Assembly: GCA_021202845.1 (NCBI GenBank)
Contig: JAJQCF010000022.1
Coordinates: 119,197 to 183,196, forward strand
DNA: 64,000 nucleotides
Direction: 5' to 3'
Source of the DNA: Oscillospiraceae bacterium
Lineage (GTDB): Bacteria; Bacillota; Clostridia; Oscillospirales; Oscillospiraceae
A program made the position numbers and the translations under genes. Positions 61,945 through 64,000 of this stretch are shown piece after piece (positions within the stretch are counted from its first letter, which is position 1; each line of letters starts with the position of its first letter). Under the pieces are notes generated by a model. It was given only the letters and a program-made list of their open reading frames with translations, did not search any database and had not been told where the DNA came from.

Positions 61945-62656
61945 CAGCGGCAAGGTCCGCAAGGAAAACCAAGACTGCTTCAGGTTCGACATACCTGAAA
62001 CCGGCGACATCTGCACCGCCGTTCTCTGCGACGGCATGGGCGGCGCGCAGGCGGGCAGCGTTGCCAGCCGTATGGCGGCGGACGCATTCATGTTCCATGC
62101 CGCGAACTCCCTTGATGCCGCGTCCTCGGCGCAGGACATGAAGAACATACTGGTGGAAGCGGTGAACTACGCCAACATAAAGGTCTACGACCGCTCTTTC
62201 GCGGACTTCGCCTGCATGGGCATGGGCTCCACGCTGGTGGCGTTTGTCGCCACGGAAAAGCGCTGCTTCGTGGCCAACGTCGGCGACAGCCGCGCGTATC
62301 TGATTGCCGGCAACAAAATCAGCCAGATAAGCCGCGACCACTCGCTGGTGGAAGAGCTGGTTGAGCAGGGCAAGATAACCCCCGAGGAGGCGCAGACCCA
62401 CCCGCAGAAGAACATAATAACCCGCGCCATAGGCGTTGAGGCCTCCGTTCACGCCGATATTTTCAAGATGAAGCCGCAGAGCGGAGACATTTTGCTGCTG
62501 TGCTCCGACGGACTGAGCAACCTTGTGTCGGACGCGGAAATGCTGGAAAAAGTGAAAGACGCGGCTGAGGTGGAGGACGCATGCCGCGCGCTTTTGGACA
62601 CCGCCCTTGAGCGCGGAGCGCCGGACAACGTGACGGTGCTCATCGCCGAGCTTTGA
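61922..62656 (+). CDS. stp: PP2C-family serine/threonine phosphatase
   Basis: 244 residues; AAAGGAGG before the ATG lies inside rlmN. PPM motifs: TDSGKVRKENQDCF, LCDGMGGAQAGSVAS, MGSTLVAFVA, NVGDSRAYLI, ISRDHSLVEEL and CSDGLSNLV, with the metal-binding Asp residues present. It reverses phosphorylation by the PASTA kinase encoded next, a standard pair controlling wall synthesis and division. Confidence 0.95.
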   Translation: MKAFGITDSGKVRKENQDCFRFDIPETGDICTAVLCDGMGGAQAGSVASRMAADAFMFHAANSLDAASSAQDMKNILVEAVNYANIKVYDRSFADFACMGMGSTLVAFVATEKRCFVANVGDSRAYLIAGNKISQISRDHSLVEELVEQGKITPEEAQTHPQKNIITRAIGVEASVHADIFKMKPQSGDILLLCSDGLSNLVSDAEMLEKVKDAAEVEDACRALLDTALERGAPDNVTVLIAEL

Positions 62657-62674
62657 TGAGGGGGTCGGATAAAT

Positions 62675-64000
62675 ATGGACAATAACATGGACAGATATAT
62701 CGGTCAAACCCTTGACGGGCGTTACGCCATTTCCGAAAAAATAGGCTCCGGCGGCATGGCGGTTGTGTACAGAGCGCAGGACACGCTGCTCAACAGAAGC
62801 GTCGCCATAAAAATACTGCGCGACGACATGGCCTCCGACCGTGAGTTCCGCGACCACTTCAAGGCCGAGGCGCAGGCCGTTGCCATGCTGTCACACCAGA
62901 ACATAATGTCGGTCTACGACGTAAGCCGCGTGCCCAACCCCGACTACATCGTCATGGAGTTGGTGGAAGGGCAGACGCTCAAGCAATATATGCTCTCCCA
63001 AGGCACATTAAGCGAGGGGGAGACGGTGCATTTTGCCGCGCAGATATGCCGCGCGCTGTCCCACGCGCACAGCAAGGGCATTATCCACCGCGACATAAAG
63101 CCGCAGAATATCATGATAACCGGCGAGGGCGTGGCCAAGGTGACGGATTTCGGCATCGCCTACCTCGAAAACACGCAGCAGATGGACTCCAAGACCGCCG
63201 TCGGCAGCGTACACTACATCTCGCCCGAGCAGGCGCAGGGTCACCCCGTGGACGCGAGGAGCGACATATACTCTCTGGGCGTCGTCATGTACGAAATGCT
63301 CACCGGCACGCTGCCCTATACCGGCGACACCGTGGAGGCCATAGCGCTGCAGCATATCGCCGGCAAACCGCGGCCTCTAAGCGAGCTGAACCCCGAAGTT
63401 TCGCCGAAGTTAGAGGCCATAACGCTCAAGGCCATGAACGCCGACATCCAAAAGCGCTACCAGACGGCGAGCGAGCTGCTGGCCGCGCTGGAGGCGCTGC
63501 GCGGCGGGGGAACCGAGAGCGGCGACGGCGCGGGCGGGGCAGACGTCTACCCCGACGTTGAGCCGATTTCCAGAACGGGCGAGATGAGCCGCGAGTCCTA
63601 CGCCCGCCGCAGCCGCCGCGCGGGCAAGGTCAGTCTGCTGTCCGGCATATTCCTCGTGCTGGTGTTCATTGTGGCGGTGTTCGCGTTTTTGTGGAGCTAC
63701 TGGCTGGACGACCTCTTTGCCGACTCCGAGCGCATAAACATTCCCAATTTCGCGGGCAGCGACTACGAGGACATAATCCACAACTCCGAGTTTACCTCAA
63801 TTTATAACTTCACCGTTGTGCGCACGCCGAACGCCGAATATGACGAGGGCATCATTATCAGCCAAAGCCCCGCCGAGGGCAAGTCGCTGGCGCTGGACGA
63901 GGACGGCATCGACGTGACGCTTACCGTCAGCTCCGGCATACAGCTGGTGGAGATTCCCGACGTGATAAACATGGACTACCGCGAGGCGAGCATAACGCTC
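62675..64000 (+). CDS. pknB: PASTA-domain Ser/Thr protein kinase, 3' truncated
   Basis: 442 codons from the ATG at 62675 (GAGGGGG upstream) to the window edge without a stop. The kinase domain (about 10-280) is complete: GSGGMAVVY, AIKIL (catalytic Lys), HRDIKPQNIM, DFGIAYL and SPEQAQG. A linker, one membrane helix (about 324-346, LLSGIFLVLVFIVAVFAFLW) and two PASTA repeats (from about 355 and 425) follow; the rest is outside. Such kinases (PrkC/Stk1/PknB) sense muropeptides or lipid II and control wall growth and germination. Confidence 0.95.
   Translation, partial: MDNNMDRYIGQTLDGRYAISEKIGSGGMAVVYRAQDTLLNRSVAIKILRDDMASDREFRDHFKAEAQAVAMLSHQNIMSVYDVSRVPNPDYIVMELVEGQTLKQYMLSQGTLSEGETVHFAAQICRALSHAHSKGIIHRDIKPQNIMITGEGVAKVTDFGIAYLENTQQMDSKTAVGSVHYISPEQAQGHPVDARSDIYSLGVVMYEMLTGTLPYTGDTVEAIALQHIAGKPRPLSELNPEVSPKLEAITLKAMNADIQKRYQTASELLAALEALRGGGTESGDGAGGADVYPDVEPISRTGEMSRESYARRSRRAGKVSLLSGIFLVLVFIVAVFAFLWSYWLDDLFADSERINIPNFAGSDYEDIIHNSEFTSIYNFTVVRTPNAEYDEGIIISQSPAEGKSLALDEDGIDVTLTVSSGIQLVEIPDVINMDYREASITL

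Overview
The window reads as chromosome from a GC-rich (about 60 % by eye), spore-forming, monoderm Firmicute of the class Clostridia, most like the gut Oscillospirales. The evidence is the conserved gene order yicC-remA-gmk-rpoZ-priA-def-fmt-rsmB-rlmN-stp-pknB, an intact sporulation sigma-K gene, cdaA-cdaR, paired glgC-glgD, S-layer-homology (SLH) surface proteins and good Shine-Dalgarno sites. No species is named. No tRNA, rRNA, CRISPR array, insertion sequence or prophage was recognised.

Left part (1-17 kb, all +). A 5'-truncated repeat-rich surface protein (GLUG and InlB-type repeats, C-terminal membrane anchor) leads into a lipoprotein substrate-binding protein, two FecCD-type permeases and an ATPase: a surface protein plus metal-complex/corrinoid-type importer operon. 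Then come an SPFH/band-7 protein, a MoxR ATPase, a DUF58 protein and a TgpA-like membrane protein without its transglutaminase core. These are followed by a Gly/Met-rich protein of unknown function and a regulator with a degenerate receiver and SARP-like DNA-binding domain. A 728-bp gap carries a 12-copy hexamer array and five helically phased DnaA-box-like sites in front of sigK.

Middle (17-38 kb, mixed strands). On the minus strand, an SSS sodium:solute symporter, two tiny membrane proteins (47 and 36 residues), an SDR oxidoreductase and an aldehyde dehydrogenase form a catabolic operon. Its sigma-A promoter is flanked by two palindromes 100 bp apart. A divergent 2,248-residue SLH protein carries four metallophosphoesterase domains, two of them a tandem duplication. 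Next are a YibE/F membrane protein, a solitary FabG-like SDR, a short stand-alone Hsp70, an AAA-ATPase/PD-(D/E)XK protein, glnS, a cytidylate-kinase-like protein and an SLC13-type anion transporter.

Right part (38-64 kb, all +). A cell-envelope block comes first: MBOAT acyltransferase, an SGNH-SLH-transglutaminase fusion, a lipoprotein, a VanX-like dipeptidase and a DUF2156 protein. Housekeeping genes follow: prs, pth, glgC-glgD, an alpha/beta hydrolase, cdaA-cdaR, and the translation/replication/kinase block that runs off the end inside the PASTA kinase gene.

The less familiar content is mostly cell-surface biology: multi-domain SLH proteins, an envelope acylation/remodelling block and a surface-protein-linked importer. 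Several intergenic regions show compact regulation, including promoters inside the preceding terminator and operator palindromes next to consensus promoters.
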